From Billgrantia tianxiuensis (GTDB lineage: Bacteria; Pseudomonadota; Gammaproteobacteria; Pseudomonadales; Halomonadaceae): a stretch of DNA of 64,000 nt. Shown piece by piece: positions 39,726 to 49,992 of the stretch. Within the stretch, counting starts at the first letter, position 1; the number at the start of each line of letters is the position of its first letter. Position numbers and translations under genes: made by a program. The stretch covers positions 2,356,001 to 2,420,000 of the forward strand of contig NZ_CP035042.1 of assembly GCF_009834345.1 (NCBI RefSeq). Reading direction: 5' to 3'. Below the pieces are notes generated by a model that saw only the letters and a list, made by a program, of their open reading frames with translations, was not told where the DNA came from and searched no databases.

Positions 39726-40703
39726 TCAGCTATCCAGCGTGAGCTGGTGGATCAGGCGCGCCGCCGCGCGGGCGGTGCGGGTGTCGATGTCGAAACCGGG
39801 GTTGAGCTCGGCGATGTCGGCCAGGCGCAGCTTGCCGCTGTCGCGCACCGCTTCGAGCAGCGGCTCGAGCAGCGCCAGCGATACGCCACGGGCGGCGGGC
39901 GCGCTGACGCCAGGCGCCTCGGCGGCCGGCAGGACGTCGAGGTCGACCGTCAGGTAGAGGTGGTCGCAGTGCGCCATGAAGCGCTGCAAGTCGCGAACGA
40001 TGGCGTCCAGGTGCTGCGCCGTGAACTCGCGGTCTTCACGTACCAGCACGCCGAGTTCGCGAGCGCGGGCGAACAGGGCCCGGGTATTGCTGGCTCGGCT
40101 GACCCCCAGGCAGGCGTAGCGGAACGGCCAGCCGCGGGCGTGGCACTCGGCGGCGATCTGGGCGAAGGGCGTGCCGGAGGAGGCCGTCCGGCCCGGGTCG
40201 CGCAGGTCGAAATGGGCGTCGAGGTTGATGATGCCGACGCGTGGCCGCGCCTCGCCCTGAGCCTTGAGATGGCGGGCCAGGCCCGACCAACTGCCGAAGG
40301 CGACTTCATGACCGCCGCCGAGAATCAGCGGCAGGTGCGACGCCGCCAGCAGGGTGGCGACCCGTTCGGCCAGGCGCTGCTGCGCCGCTTCGAGATCGTC
40401 GTTGCCATGGCAGTTCACGTCGCCGGCATCAAAGACGGGGGCGGTCCGATGCCAGGCCAGTGGGGCCAGCGCGCGGCGAATGGCACGCGGCCCTTCGGCA
40501 GCGCCGATACGACCCTGATTGCGTGCCACTCCGGCGTCGCAGGCGAAGCCGAGCAGGGCGATGCCCGTGCTGGCGCCCCGCTTCAGCGGAGTCATCACTT
40601 GGTGCCAGCGCAGGCTGTCGGGTTCCGGGTCCTCGCGTCCGGCCCAGATGGACATGTCGATGGCCGGATCGGCCAGATGTGGATCAGTGCTGGTCTTGAC
40701 CAT
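39726..40703 (-). CDS. hutG: formimidoylglutamase
   Basis: HutG hydrolyses N-formimidoyl-glutamate to glutamate and formamide. This 325-residue arginase-fold enzyme has the manganese ligands in [11 protein letters not shown] (about 129-139), LDAHFDLRD (about 160-168) and [16 protein letters not shown] (about 254-269). Its start overlaps the hutI stop by 20 bases. The gene set implies the formamide-producing hut route; no hutF or N-formylglutamate hydrolase is present. Confidence 0.92.
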   Translation of the reverse strand: MVKTSTDPHLADPAIDMSIWAGREDPEPDSLRWHQVMTPLKRGASTGIALLGFACDAGVARNQGRIGAAEGPRAIRRALAPLAWHRTAPVFDAGDVNCHGNDDLEAAQQRLAERVATLLAASHLPLILGGGHEVAFGSWSGLARHLKAQGEARPRVGIINLDAHFDLRDPGRTASSGTPFAQIAAECHARGWPFRYACLGVSRASNTRALFARARELGVLVREDREFTAQHLDAIVRDLQRFMAHCDHLYLTVDLDVLPAAEAPGVSAPAARGVSLALLEPLLEAVRDSGKLRLADIAELNPGFDIDTRTARAAARLIHQLTLDS

Positions 40704-41931
40704 GGGTCAGCACTCCCTGGTAGATACGTTGGCGAAGCCGGCCGGGCTGCACGGCATAGGCCAGCTCGGCAGGCGTCTTGGCGTCCCACAGGCACAGGTC
40801 CGCCGGGGCACCCTCGGCGATGCGTCCGAGCGATTGCCGATGCAGGCCGAGGGCGCGCGCACCGTGGGCGGTCATGCCGGCCAGGGCCTCGCGGGGTGTC
40901 AGGCGGAACAGGGTGCAGGCGAAATTGAGCATCAGCGTCGGCATGAACAGTGGCGAGCTGCCGGGGTTGGCATCGGTGGCGATGGCCATGGGCACGCCGG
41001 CCTCACGTAGCGCAGCAATGGGTGGCAGCTGCGTCTCGCGCAGGGTATGGAAGGCGCCGGGCAGCAGCACCGCGACGCTGCCGGCCTCACGCAGGGCGGC
41101 GACGCCGGCCTCGTCGAGGTACTCGATATGGTCGGCGGAAAGTGCACCGTGGCGGGCGGCCATGGCGCTGCCGCCCAGGTTCGAGAGCTGCTCGGCATGA
41201 GCCTTGATCGGCAGGCCGTGGGCTTCGGCGGCTTCGAAGACGCGCTCGCACTGGGCGACGGAGAAGGCAATCTTCTCGCAGAATACGTCCACGGCATCGG
41301 CTAGGCGCTGTTCGGCGGCAGCGGGAATCATCTCGCGGCATACCAGATCGATGTAGCCGTTGCTGTCATCCTTGAATTCTGGCGGCAAGGCATGGGCTCC
41401 CAGCAGTGTGGTCACCACCCGCACCGGCAGTGCCTCACCGAGGCGGCGCGCCACGCGCAGCATCTTCAGCTCGTCGGCCACGCTCAGTCCGTAGCCGGAC
41501 TTGATCTCCACGGTCGTCACGCCTTCGCGCATCAAGGCTTCGAGCCTGGATTTCGCCGCTTGGAAGAGGGCTTCCTCGCTAGCGGCCCGTGTGGCGTGCA
41601 CCGTGCTCAGTATCCCGCCACCGCGCCGGGCGATCTCCTCGTAGCTGGCACCCTCCAGGCGGCTCTCGAACTCATCGGCCCGCGAGCCGCCGAACACCAG
41701 GTGGGTATGGCAGTCGACGAGGCCGGGGGTCAGCACTCCACCCGTCCCTTGCAGCGTGCAGTTTGCGGCTTCGTCGTCGGCGAGCCGGGCGGAAGGCATG
41801 ACGCGCACGATGCGCCCGCCCTCGACGATGACCGCCATCGGCTCGGGTAGGGTATCCATGCCATCGAACAGTGTGACGTCGCGCCAGAGTCGGCGGATCG
41901 GTGGGGACGTGGTCATGGTGGCTCCTGTCAT
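40684..41931 (-). CDS. hutI: imidazolonepropionase
   Basis: HutI opens 4-imidazolone-5-propionate to formimidoyl-glutamate. The 415-residue amidohydrolase has [17 protein letters not shown] (about 78-94), the metal-ligand [10 protein letters not shown] (about 249-258) and TDANPGSSP (about 324-332). The ATG at 41931 or the one at 41916 may be used. It is the first gene of the minus-strand hut operon, and a HutC operator core begins seven bases before the start, where it could block transcription initiation directly. Confidence 0.95.
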   Translation of the reverse strand: MTGATMTTSPPIRRLWRDVTLFDGMDTLPEPMAVIVEGGRIVRVMPSARLADDEAANCTLQGTGGVLTPGLVDCHTHLVFGGSRADEFESRLEGASYEEIARRGGGILSTVHATRAASEEALFQAAKSRLEALMREGVTTVEIKSGYGLSVADELKMLRVARRLGEALPVRVVTTLLGAHALPPEFKDDSNGYIDLVCREMIPAAAEQRLADAVDVFCEKIAFSVAQCERVFEAAEAHGLPIKAHAEQLSNLGGSAMAARHGALSADHIEYLDEAGVAALREAGSVAVLLPGAFHTLRETQLPPIAALREAGVPMAIATDANPGSSPLFMPTLMLNFACTLFRLTPREALAGMTAHGARALGLHRQSLGRIAEGAPADLCLWDAKTPAELAYAVQPGRLRQRIYQGVLTHGQDQH

Positions 41932-41937
41932 TCGTAT

Positions 41938-41947
41938 TGTATATACA
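41938..41947. promoter_or_regulatory. HutC operator upstream of hutI
   Basis: TGTATATACA is a perfect palindrome within ATTGTATATACATTT, immediately upstream of hutI. It matches the operator core known for HutC of Pseudomonas. The same core recurs upstream of yjiH. Confidence 0.8.
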
Positions 41948-42146
41948 TTTAAATCGTCATAGCCGTGAGGTCAAGCCGCTCCCGGCACGACACCGGCGAC
42001 GAACCGTAGCCAGCTCGCCAATAGGTCCATTAAATTCAATAGAAACAGGAGACTGTTGTTTGACTGCTTAGCAGCGGCGGTGTGGTTTTTAGACTAAAGC
42101 ATGAGAGGCTTCGGCAAATCGTTTTTGGTGCTTGGTCGAGCTTTAT

Positions 42147-42156
42147 TGTATATACA
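42147..42156. promoter_or_regulatory. HutC operator upstream of yjiH
   Basis: A second TGTATATACA core, here extended to the 12-base palindrome TTGTATATACAA (42146-42157), lies about 68 bases before the YjiH start. It puts that membrane protein in the HutC regulon. Confidence 0.8.
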
Positions 42157-42224
42157 AATAATCATGTCCCTGCCTACCCGCAGGACAAGCCCCACGACCA
42201 CAATCACAACGCGAGGAAACGACC

Positions 42225-43556
42225 ATGGCGATACCGGAACCGGCCACCCGCAAATTGCATGGTGGCGCCTGGATCACGGCAGCCAAGCTGTTCGTGCCCA
42301 GCGCACTGGGCATCCTGATCTTCTTCGTTCCCGTCACCCTCGGCGGGCGCCAGACCATCCTGCTGGACCATATGGTCACCGCGGCCCGAGGCTTGCTGGG
42401 CGAAGCCGCCGGCCTGTATGCGCTGGCGCTGATCCTGGCCGGCGCGGCTTATCCATTGTGGAAGGGGACCTGGAAGCGCAACCTGACCGAACGCATCTTC
42501 ACCGTGCTGAAGCTGGCCGGCGTGGCGGTAGCCGTGATGGCGCTGACGGGCTGGGGGCCAGCGCTACTGCATGAGCCGGACATGCTGCCGTTCCTGTTCG
42601 ACAAACTGGTGATACCGGTGGGGTTGATCGTACCGATCGGTGCGGTATTCCTGGCGCTGCTGATCGGCTACGGGCTGCTGGAGCTGGTCGGTGTATTGCT
42701 GCAGCCGGTCATGCGGCCGATCTGGCGCACGCCGGGACGCAGTGCCATCGATGCGGTGGCTTCGTTCGTGGGTAGTTACTCGATTGGACTGCTGATTACC
42801 AACCGGGTCTACCAGGCGGGGCAGTACTCGGCACGCGAAGCGGCCATCATCGCCACCGGCTTCTCCACGGTTTCGGCGACATTCATGATCATCGTGGCGC
42901 GTACCCTGGAGCTGATGAGCGTATGGAATCTCTACTTCTGGTTGACGCTGGCGATCACCTTCGTGGTCACCGCCGTCACCGTCCGCCTGCCGCCGCTCGC
43001 TCGAATGGACAATGCCCGGAGCGACGGTGAACCCGAGGCAATACCCGGCAAGCGGCTGGCCACCGCGTGGAAGACCGGCCTGGCAGTGGCGGACAGGGCG
43101 CCGGGGCTGCATCGAAGCGTGGCGTTGAACGTGCGGGAAGGGCTGCTAATGGCGATCAGCATCCTGCCGTCGATCATGTCGGTGGGATTGCTTGGGCTGC
43201 TGGTGGCCAAGTACACCCCGCTGTTCGAGTGGCTGGGGCTGCTGTTCTACCCCTTCGTGGCGATCTGGGGGCTCGAGGACGGCATGGCACTGGCCCAGGC
43301 ATCCGCGGCAGGACTGGCAGAAATGTTCCTTCCCGCATTGCTGATGACGGAAGCCGAGTTCGTCGCCCGTTTCGCTGCCGGCGTGGTATCGGTCTCGGCG
43401 GTGCTGTTCTTCTCCGCTTCGATTCCCTGCATCCTGGCGACCAGCATTCCGCTCTCGGTAGGGCGCATCGTGGCGGTGTGGTTCCTGCGCGTGGCGTTGA
43501 GCCTGATGCTTGCCGTGCCGGCAGGTTACCTGGTCCAGGCCATGAGCGGCGCCTGA
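42225..43556 (+). CDS. YjiH-family membrane protein with nucleoside-recognition domain (hut-linked)
   Basis: The 443-residue protein has about ten transmembrane helices and two GATE-like nucleoside-recognition segments (PGRSAIDAVASFVGSYS, about 168-184; WGLEDGMALAQASAAGLAEM, about 347-366). YjiH proteins are presumed transporters of unknown substrate. The HutC operator in its promoter and its divergence from the hut operon suggest a role in uptake of histidine, urocanate or a relative. A clear paralogue lies at 61402-62784 in the guanidinobutyrate cluster. It converges with hutC. Confidence 0.8.
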   Translation: MAIPEPATRKLHGGAWITAAKLFVPSALGILIFFVPVTLGGRQTILLDHMVTAARGLLGEAAGLYALALILAGAAYPLWKGTWKRNLTERIFTVLKLAGVAVAVMALTGWGPALLHEPDMLPFLFDKLVIPVGLIVPIGAVFLALLIGYGLLELVGVLLQPVMRPIWRTPGRSAIDAVASFVGSYSIGLLITNRVYQAGQYSAREAAIIATGFSTVSATFMIIVARTLELMSVWNLYFWLTLAITFVVTAVTVRLPPLARMDNARSDGEPEAIPGKRLATAWKTGLAVADRAPGLHRSVALNVREGLLMAISILPSIMSVGLLGLLVAKYTPLFEWLGLLFYPFVAIWGLEDGMALAQASAAGLAEMFLPALLMTEAEFVARFAAGVVSVSAVLFFSASIPCILATSIPLSVGRIVAVWFLRVALSLMLAVPAGYLVQAMSGA

Positions 43557-43609
43557 TCCGACCCAGCTCCGTGGCCGGGCACCCACCCGGTCACGACATT
43601 CTGCAACGC

Positions 43610-44326
43610 TCAGGCGTTGCTGCGGTGCACCGCGGAGCGCAACTTGTAGCGATCGCCCGGATGGATCAGCCGTGCGTAGCTGATCAGGTGCTCGCCCGAC
43701 CAGGTGCGCCGGATCATGCTCAGGCAGGGTAGCGAGACATCGATCTCCAGGTACTCCGCGGTAACGCTGTCGACCCGTATCGCTTCGACCACGTGCTCGA
43801 TATCGGTGATGGGGCAGGCCGCCACCAGGACCTCGTTGGGCGTGTGGCGGCTGAAATCGGTCTCCAGGTAATCGGGTACCCAGCGCGGATTGACGAAGCG
43901 CTCCTCGAGCTGGATCGGCACGCCGTTCTCACGATGCACGATGCGCGTATGAAAGACTCGGGTCCCGAGGCGAACGCCCAGGCGCAGCGCCACTTCATCG
44001 TCGGCGGCAATGGCTTCGGCGAGCAGCACGTCATTGCCGTAACGGTGGCCGCGGCCGCGCACCTCCTCGGCGATGTTGTGTACGTCGACCAGCGACGACT
44101 CCGCCTTGCGATCGGTAACGAAGGTGCCGAGCCCCGGCTGGCGAGTCAGGTAGCCCTGCTGCACCAGGTCGCGGATCGCCTTGTTGGCGGTCATGCGGCT
44201 GACGCCGAAATCGCGAGCCAGGCGCTCTTCGGGAGGGATCTGGTGATGCGCCGGCCACTCACCGTCGTTGATCTTCCTTAGCAGGTGCTGCTGAATCTGC
44301 AGGTAGAGCGGGAGCGTGCTGCCCAT
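43610..44326 (-). CDS. hutC: histidine utilization repressor HutC (GntR/UTRA)
   Basis: HutC represses hut genes until urocanate binds. The 238-residue protein has an N-terminal GntR winged helix (residues 8-75; ERLARDFGVSRMTANKAIRDL is the recognition region) and a C-terminal UTRA ligand domain with TRIVHRENGVPIQLEERFVN (about 127-146) and the end ARLIHPGDRYKL. It lies at the edge of the hut region, and both TGTATATACA operators nearby fit this family. Confidence 0.93.
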   Translation of the reverse strand: MGSTLPLYLQIQQHLLRKINDGEWPAHHQIPPEERLARDFGVSRMTANKAIRDLVQQGYLTRQPGLGTFVTDRKAESSLVDVHNIAEEVRGRGHRYGNDVLLAEAIAADDEVALRLGVRLGTRVFHTRIVHRENGVPIQLEERFVNPRWVPDYLETDFSRHTPNEVLVAACPITDIEHVVEAIRVDSVTAEYLEIDVSLPCLSMIRRTWSGEHLISYARLIHPGDRYKLRSAVHRSNA

Positions 44327-44693
44327 GCTGTGCTGAGTCCTTCAGGCAAAAACGAATTGTCTAGGCACCCAGTCTAACCGGATGGCGGAGACAAGGCACC
44401 TGCCGCCAGGTATCCATAGCCGCTTCATCTCGCTCATCGATTTGTTCAGCGCTTCCTTAGCCTGACAGGCGCTCGACATGTCCCTCGGAAACCGGGTGTC
44501 GCTAATTAAGCGGAATGAAACTTGCCTAGAAACGAAATATAGACAACTTTGATAAAGGGATTACCCAACGGAACGGGTCTATAAAAAAGACGCCGTGGTG
44601 GGTTAGGAGTTGTTAATTAAGGAAGAGTGCTGCACAGTTGAAAGTGCGCCCCAATCGCGTGCGTCTCCCCTGACATATCGAGGAGGGCATGCC
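44327..44693. promoter_or_regulatory. intergenic region upstream of hutC and of the DUF1269-like gene
   Basis: This 367-base gap holds no gene I can support. TTGTCTAGGCA (44357-44367), just upstream of hutC, and its inverted match TGCCTAGA (44523-44530) could be degenerate sites for hutC autoregulation. AGGAGGG at 44681-44687 is the ribosome site of the next gene. No terminator or RNA gene is obvious. Confidence 0.35.
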
Positions 44694-45229
44694 ATGCAGC
44701 GCCTCTATTTTCTTACCCCTGACCTGAATACCACTATCAATATCGCCCATGAACTGACCGACCTGGGGTTATCCAAGAAGGAAGTTCATGTGACTGGCCG
44801 TGAGTGGCTGAAACTCGAGGAGAACGGCGTTAACAGCGCCTCCCTGCTCCAGACTTCAGATGTGGCACATGCCGCGGTGCGTGGCCTGTTGTTCGGCTTT
44901 CCTCTGGGGTGTGTGCTCGGGGTAGTGGTCTACTACGTGCTGGGCGAAGACTTCACCACCGCCGGTATCGCCACCTTGATCATCGCAATGGGCATCTTTG
45001 GCGGCCTGTTCGGTGTCTGGACGAGCACCATGGTGGGAGTGTCGGTGCACGACGTGAAGGTCGACAAGTACGAGGAAGAGATCGAGCACGGTGCTTATCT
45101 GATGATGGTGGACGTCCCAACGAGCGTGAGTCGATGATCTACTCAGTGATTCATCGCCATCACCCCGAGGTCATCATCGACAAGGTCACGCCGGAAGAGC
45201 GCCGACATCATTGCGGAACCGGTATCTAG
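44694..45229 (+). CDS. DUF1269-like membrane protein (frameshifted at 3' end)
   Basis: The protein begins MQRLYFLTPDLNTT, has two glycine-rich hydrophobic helices (about residues 65-85 and 90-115) and a cytoplasmic C terminus. This is the pattern of small DUF1269/YlxM-like stress membrane proteins in proteobacteria. As read it stops at 45137. One extra C in the run at 45116-45118 continues it as VPNERESMIYSVIHRHHPEV to 45229, 178 residues, which matches the family's typical HPE ending. AGGAGGG precedes the ATG. Function is unknown. It stands alone, upstream of the oxidase operon. Confidence 0.7.
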
Positions 45230-45368
45230 GAGGACGTCAGACTTGACGCTGATCTGCAATGAAAACCGACTCCCTCGCGATGATCGGTCAAATTCGATGG
45301 CCTCCTAGGGCCACGAATCGCCGTTATCGCCGTTCTTTCTACTCCTTGGCCGAAGGAAGGAGACAGTC

Positions 45369-46772
45369 ATGGCTATTGCGGTTGCGGTCATCGCGCTGGC
45401 GATGGGGTCGGTACTGTTCTTCTTCTTCAGCCCTTGGTACCTCACGCCGCTGGCCTCCAACTGGGGGACTATCGACGATACCATTACGATCACGCTGTGG
45501 GTGACAGGGGCGGTATTCCTGGCCGTCAACCTGTTCCTGGCCTATGTGGTCGTCCGCTATCGATTCAACAGGCGGCGGCGCTCCCAGTACGACCCCGAGA
45601 ACAAGCGGCTCGAGTTGTGGCTGACCGGCCTGACCACGCTGGGAATCGCTGGCCTGCTAGCTCCCGGACTGCTTGTCTGGGGCTCTTTCGTTTCACCCCC
45701 GGAAGATGCCCATGAGGTCGAGGTGGTAGGGCAGCAGTGGCATTGGAGTTTTCGTTTTCCCGGCGAGGATGGCCGATTCGGGACGGTCCACAATCGCCTC
45801 ATCGACGAGCATAACCCTTTCGGCATGGCCGACGATCCCGCCGGTCAGGACGACATCCTGATCACGACGCCGCATCTCGTCCTGCCTGTCGATCGCCCGG
45901 TCAAGATGGTGCTGCGATCCAAGGATGTGCTGCACAACTTCAAGGTGGCCAACTTCCGCGCCAAGATGGATATGGTGCCGGGGCAGACTTCCTACTTCTG
46001 GTTCACGCCCACTGTGCTTGGCGAGTATCAGATCGTCTGCGCCCAGCTTTGCGGTATTGCTCATTTCGCCATGCGCGGGCGCATCGAGGTCGTCGAACAG
46101 GAGGCCTTCGATGCCTGGCTGAGCGAACGCACTACCCATGCCGAACTTGCCCAGCTGTCACCCGGCGACCCTGAGGCGGGAAGTGAGTTTTATGCCAGCT
46201 GTGCCGCCTGTCATGGCCCGGAGGGGCAGGGCAACCAGGCTCTCAATGCGCCGAAGATCGCCGGATTGGATCCCTGGTATCTCGAGCGCCAGCTCGGGCT
46301 GTTCCGCTCCGGCGCCCGCGGCAGCCACGAGGACGATACTCATGGCCAGCAAATGCGGCCGTTCGCCACCATGCTGCCCGACCGTCAGGCGATCGCCGAC
46401 GTGGCGGCCTATATAGGGTCTCTGCCCGACCAGCCCGTTCAGGCCAGCCTTGCCGGTGGCGATCCCGAGCGGGGCGCGCGGCGCTACCGCACCTGCGCCA
46501 ACTGTCATGGCGAGCAGGGGCAGGGCATACGCGCTACCAATGGGCCACGCCTGGCGGGCCTATCGGACTGGTATCTGGAGCGGCAGCTGCAGAATTTCCG
46601 CCAGGGGGTGCGCGGGCGACACCGCGAGGACCCTTATGGCAACCAGATGGTCGAGATGGCCCAGGTGCTGGTCGACGACCGGGCAGTCAGCGACGTGGTG
46701 GCATACATCATGACCCTGCCGCAGCCCAGGGTGGAAATGGCGGCAGCGAACCCAGGCGGCGTGGAGGAGTGA
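45369..46772 (+). CDS. coxB: caa3-type cytochrome c oxidase subunit II with two cytochrome c domains
   Basis: The 467-residue protein has hydrophobic helices at the N terminus, a cupredoxin domain with the CuA ligands in CAQLCGIAHFAM (about 223-234), and a C-terminal extension with two haem sites, CAACH and CANCH, about 100 residues apart. The fused cytochromes mark a caa3-type enzyme that takes electrons from cytochrome c or another carrier directly. It heads an operon: subunit I begins three bases after its stop. GAAGGAGAC lies before the ATG. Confidence 0.93.
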   Translation: MAIAVAVIALAMGSVLFFFFSPWYLTPLASNWGTIDDTITITLWVTGAVFLAVNLFLAYVVVRYRFNRRRRSQYDPENKRLELWLTGLTTLGIAGLLAPGLLVWGSFVSPPEDAHEVEVVGQQWHWSFRFPGEDGRFGTVHNRLIDEHNPFGMADDPAGQDDILITTPHLVLPVDRPVKMVLRSKDVLHNFKVANFRAKMDMVPGQTSYFWFTPTVLGEYQIVCAQLCGIAHFAMRGRIEVVEQEAFDAWLSERTTHAELAQLSPGDPEAGSEFYASCAACHGPEGQGNQALNAPKIAGLDPWYLERQLGLFRSGARGSHEDDTHGQQMRPFATMLPDRQAIADVAAYIGSLPDQPVQASLAGGDPERGARRYRTCANCHGEQGQGIRATNGPRLAGLSDWYLERQLQNFRQGVRGRHREDPYGNQMVEMAQVLVDDRAVSDVVAYIMTLPQPRVEMAAANPGGVEE

Positions 46773-46775
46773 ATC

Positions 46776-48581
46776 ATGTCGGAGCACGGTCAGCACAGCG
46801 TACCGCATGCCCAGGCGGGCGAATTCGACAATGTGGAGCTGGTTCACCCCAAGACCTTCATCGGCAAGTACGTGTGGAGCCAGGATGCCAAGGTAATCGC
46901 CATCCAATATGGACTGACCGCCATTGCCATCGGGCTGGTGGCGCTGGTGCTGTCGATCCTGATGCGCTTGCAGTTGGGCTTTCCGAACACCTTCTCGCTG
47001 ATCGACCCATCCAGCTATCTGCAGTACGTGACCATGCACGGCATGATCATGGTGGTCTATCTCCTCACCGCACTGTTCCTGGGCGCCTTTGGCAACTACC
47101 TGATCCCCTTGATGTGTGGCGCACGGGACATGGCGTTTCCCTACCTCAACATGCTGAGCTACTGGTTCTACCTGGCGGCAGTCCTGATCCTGGTCGCGAG
47201 TTTCTTCGTGCCCGGTGGGGCGACGGGCGCCGGCTGGACGCTGTACCCGCCCCAGGCGATCAGCCCCGGTACTCCGGGAATCCACGGCGGCATGTTGCTG
47301 ATGCTCGCTTCGCTAGGGGTATTCATCGCCGGTTTCACCATGGGTGGGCTCAACTATGTGGTCACGGTGCTTCAGGCACGCACCCGTGGCATGACGCTGA
47401 TGCGTCTGCCGCTGACCATCTGGGGGATTTTCATGGCCACGGTGATGGCGCTACTGGCCTTTCCAGCGCTGCTGGTGTCGATCCTGATGATGCTCTGCGA
47501 CATGTTGCTGGGCACCAGTTTCTTCATGCCGGAAATGCTCAACCTCGGTGAGCAGTCGACCCACGCGGGGGGAAGTCCCTTGCTTTACCAGCACCTGTTC
47601 TGGTTCTTCGGGCACCCGGAAGTCTATATCGTCGCGCTGCCGGCCTTCGGCATTGTCTCCGACATTCTCGCCACCCATGCCCGCAAGAACATCTTCGGCT
47701 ATCGCATGATGGTCTGGGCGATCATTCTCATCGGCGTGCTCAGCTTCGTGGTTTGGGCTCACCATATGTTCATCAGCGGCATGAATCCCTACTTCGGCTT
47801 CCTGTTCGCCACCACCACCTTGATCATCGCCGTGCCCACGGCAATCAAGGTCTACAATTGGGTGCTCACGCTGTGGCGTGGCAATATCCGCCTGACCGTG
47901 CCCATGCTGTTTGCCATCGGCTTCATCTTTACCTTCGTCAATGGCGGGCTCAGTGGCCTGTTCCTGGGCAACGTCACCGTCGACGTGCCGCTGGCGGATA
48001 CCTACTTCGTGGTCGGCCACTTCCACATGGTAATGGCGGTGGCGCCAGTACTGGTGGTGTTCGGCGCGATCTATCACTGGTATCCCAAGATCACCGGGCG
48101 CATGCTCGACGACTTCCTGGGCAAGATCCACTTCTGGGTCACGTTCCTGGGCACTTACGCGATCTTCTATCCGATGCACTTCATGGGGTTCGCTGGCGTG
48201 CCGCGCCGCTACTACGGCTATGGCGAGACCAGCTACATTCCCGATTCGATCCAGACCCTCAATGCCTTCATGAGCGTGGCGGCTATCGTCGTGGCGCTGG
48301 TGCAACTGGTGTTCTTCTACAACCTGGTGCGCAGCTACTTCCGTGGCCGCGAGGCGGGGCCCAATCCCTGGCGGGCGACCACCCTCGAGTGGCAGACGGA
48401 GCACACCCCGCCTCGCCACGGCAACTTCGGTGCCGAGTTGCCGGTGGTCTATCGCTGGGCCTACGACTATGGGGTTCCTGGCGCCAAGCATGACTTCATT
48501 CCCCAGAACATGGCGCCCGACGAGGTCGAGATGGCCGATCCGGTGGACCGGGAGATTGCGCAAGGGAGGCTGCCGTCATGA
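46776..48581 (+). CDS. coxA: cytochrome c oxidase subunit I
   Basis: Subunit I carries haem a, haem a3 and CuB. The 601-residue protein has about 12 helices, the low-spin haem ligand in MHGMIMV (about 88-94), the CuB/proton-channel motif FWFFGHPEVYIVALP (about 273-287), WAHHMFISGM (about 327-336) and VGHFHMVMA (about 412-420). GHPEVY is the A1-type pattern with a Glu for the D channel. It overlaps the next gene by four bases. Confidence 0.96.
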   Translation: MSEHGQHSVPHAQAGEFDNVELVHPKTFIGKYVWSQDAKVIAIQYGLTAIAIGLVALVLSILMRLQLGFPNTFSLIDPSSYLQYVTMHGMIMVVYLLTALFLGAFGNYLIPLMCGARDMAFPYLNMLSYWFYLAAVLILVASFFVPGGATGAGWTLYPPQAISPGTPGIHGGMLLMLASLGVFIAGFTMGGLNYVVTVLQARTRGMTLMRLPLTIWGIFMATVMALLAFPALLVSILMMLCDMLLGTSFFMPEMLNLGEQSTHAGGSPLLYQHLFWFFGHPEVYIVALPAFGIVSDILATHARKNIFGYRMMVWAIILIGVLSFVVWAHHMFISGMNPYFGFLFATTTLIIAVPTAIKVYNWVLTLWRGNIRLTVPMLFAIGFIFTFVNGGLSGLFLGNVTVDVPLADTYFVVGHFHMVMAVAPVLVVFGAIYHWYPKITGRMLDDFLGKIHFWVTFLGTYAIFYPMHFMGFAGVPRRYYGYGETSYIPDSIQTLNAFMSVAAIVVALVQLVFFYNLVRSYFRGREAGPNPWRATTLEWQTEHTPPRHGNFGAELPVVYRWAYDYGVPGAKHDFIPQNMAPDEVEMADPVDREIAQGRLPS

Positions 48582-49240
48582 GCGTGACGCTGGTGTTCCT
48601 GGCGGTGATGATGGCGCTGTTCGGCGGCTGGCTGTTCAGTCACTCGATCAACGCTCGTCCCTGGGTGGCACAGACCGATGCACGGAGCAGCCAGTTGCCA
48701 CCCGCGCTGACTGCCTCCCGTGTGGGGCTGGCGGTGTTCCTGGCCGTGGCCACGTCGCTGTTTGCGCTGACCATCAGTGCTTATCTGATGCGCCATGAGA
48801 TGGGGCATGACTGGCAGCCGCTGGCGGTACCCGGCCTGCTGTGGTGGAACAGCGCCTGCCTGGTGCTCGGCAGCATAGCGTTGCAGTCCGCCTGGGGGGC
48901 GGCTCGTCGTGACAACGGGCCGCAGTTGCGGCGGGGCCTGCTGGTGGGAGGTGGTTTCACCATCGCCTTTATCCTGGGCCAGGCGCTGGCCTGGTGGCAG
49001 CTGCAAGCCAGGGGGATCTACCTCTCCGCCAACCCGGCCAATGCTTTCTTCTTCTTGCTGACCGCCCTGCACGTCCTGCACCTGCTGGGTGGCTTGTTTG
49101 CCTGGTCGCGCAGTTTGTTTCGCCTGCGCCGGGGCGCTACACCGCGACAAATGCTGGCCAGCGTCGAGCTGTGCGCGTTGTACTGGCATTTCCTGCTGGT
49201 GGTGTGGGGGATTCTCTTCGCACTGCTGTTGACCACTTGA
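48578..49240 (+). CDS. cytochrome c oxidase subunit III-like protein, first copy
   Basis: A 220-residue membrane protein with about five to seven helices, including ALHVLHLLGGLFAW (about 168-181) and YWHFLLVVWGILFALL near the end. These are haem-copper oxidase subunit III signatures. It starts four bases before the end of coxA (translational coupling). It is followed by a second, different subunit III gene, so it may be a divergent structural subunit that stabilises the oxidase. The plus-strand start ATG follows GGGAGGC. Confidence 0.85.
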   Translation: MSVTLVFLAVMMALFGGWLFSHSINARPWVAQTDARSSQLPPALTASRVGLAVFLAVATSLFALTISAYLMRHEMGHDWQPLAVPGLLWWNSACLVLGSIALQSAWGAARRDNGPQLRRGLLVGGGFTIAFILGQALAWWQLQARGIYLSANPANAFFFLLTALHVLHLLGGLFAWSRSLFRLRRGATPRQMLASVELCALYWHFLLVVWGILFALLLTT

Positions 49241-49250
49241 GGACAGGATC

Positions 49251-49984
49251 ATGGCACACCCGCATCCCGGTCATCCGTCGACGCCTGAGAAATTGACCCG
49301 CCCGATACCTCGGGAGGGCTTGGCCAGCCTGGTCAGCGACTGGTCGTCGGAGCGCCGTGTCTTCGATGTGCCCTGGGGCAAGGCGATGATGTGGATCTTC
49401 ATCCTCAGCGATGTATTCATCTTCGCCTGCTTCCTGGTCGGCTACATGGTGTTGCGCATGTCGACCGTGGAACCCTGGCCGGATGCCGGCGAAGTGTTTG
49501 CGCTCAGTGTTGGCGGTCATTCGATCCCGCTGCTGCTGATCGCCATCATGACCTTCATCCTGATTTCGAGCAGCGGCACCATGGCCTTGGCTGTCAAGTA
49601 CGGCTATGCGAACGAGCGCCGCCGCACGGCTGCGCTGCTGCTGATCACGGCGCTGCTCGGGGCGACTTTCGTCGGCATGCAGGCCTTCGAGTGGACCATG
49701 CTCATCGGCGAGGGGGTACGTCCCTGGGAGAATCCTTGGGGAGCGGCTCAGTTCGGGGCCGTGTTCTTCCTGATCACCGGATTCCACGGCACTCATGTCA
49801 CCATCGGCGTCATTTTCATCGTGATCATGGCGGCCAAGGTTATGCGCGGTTCCCTGGAGGGGGACGCCCTGGCTTTCTCACCGGTCGCAAGGGCAACTAC
49901 GGAATGATCGAGAGCCTGGGGCTCTACTGGCACTTCGTCGATCTGGTATGGGTCTTCATCTTTGCGTTCTTCTATCTGTGGTAG
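49251..49984 (+). CDS. cytochrome c oxidase subunit III, second copy (frameshifted)
   Basis: The N-terminal frame has WGKAMMWIFILSDVFIFACF (about 43-62) and FHGTHVTIGVIF near 183-194, classical subunit III/CyoC motifs. The last helix (YWHFVDLVWVFIFAFFYLW) is in another frame. One G is missing in the run at 49859-49863, within LEGGRPGFLTGRKG. Repaired length is 244 residues. It lies ten bases after the other subunit III gene and eight before subunit IV. Confidence 0.9.
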
Positions 49985-49992
49985 GAGGCATC

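Noticed and set aside
39363..40928. Plus-strand 521-codon frame opposite hutU and hutG
   Set aside because: Composition-driven shadow; both minus-strand genes have intact family motifs.
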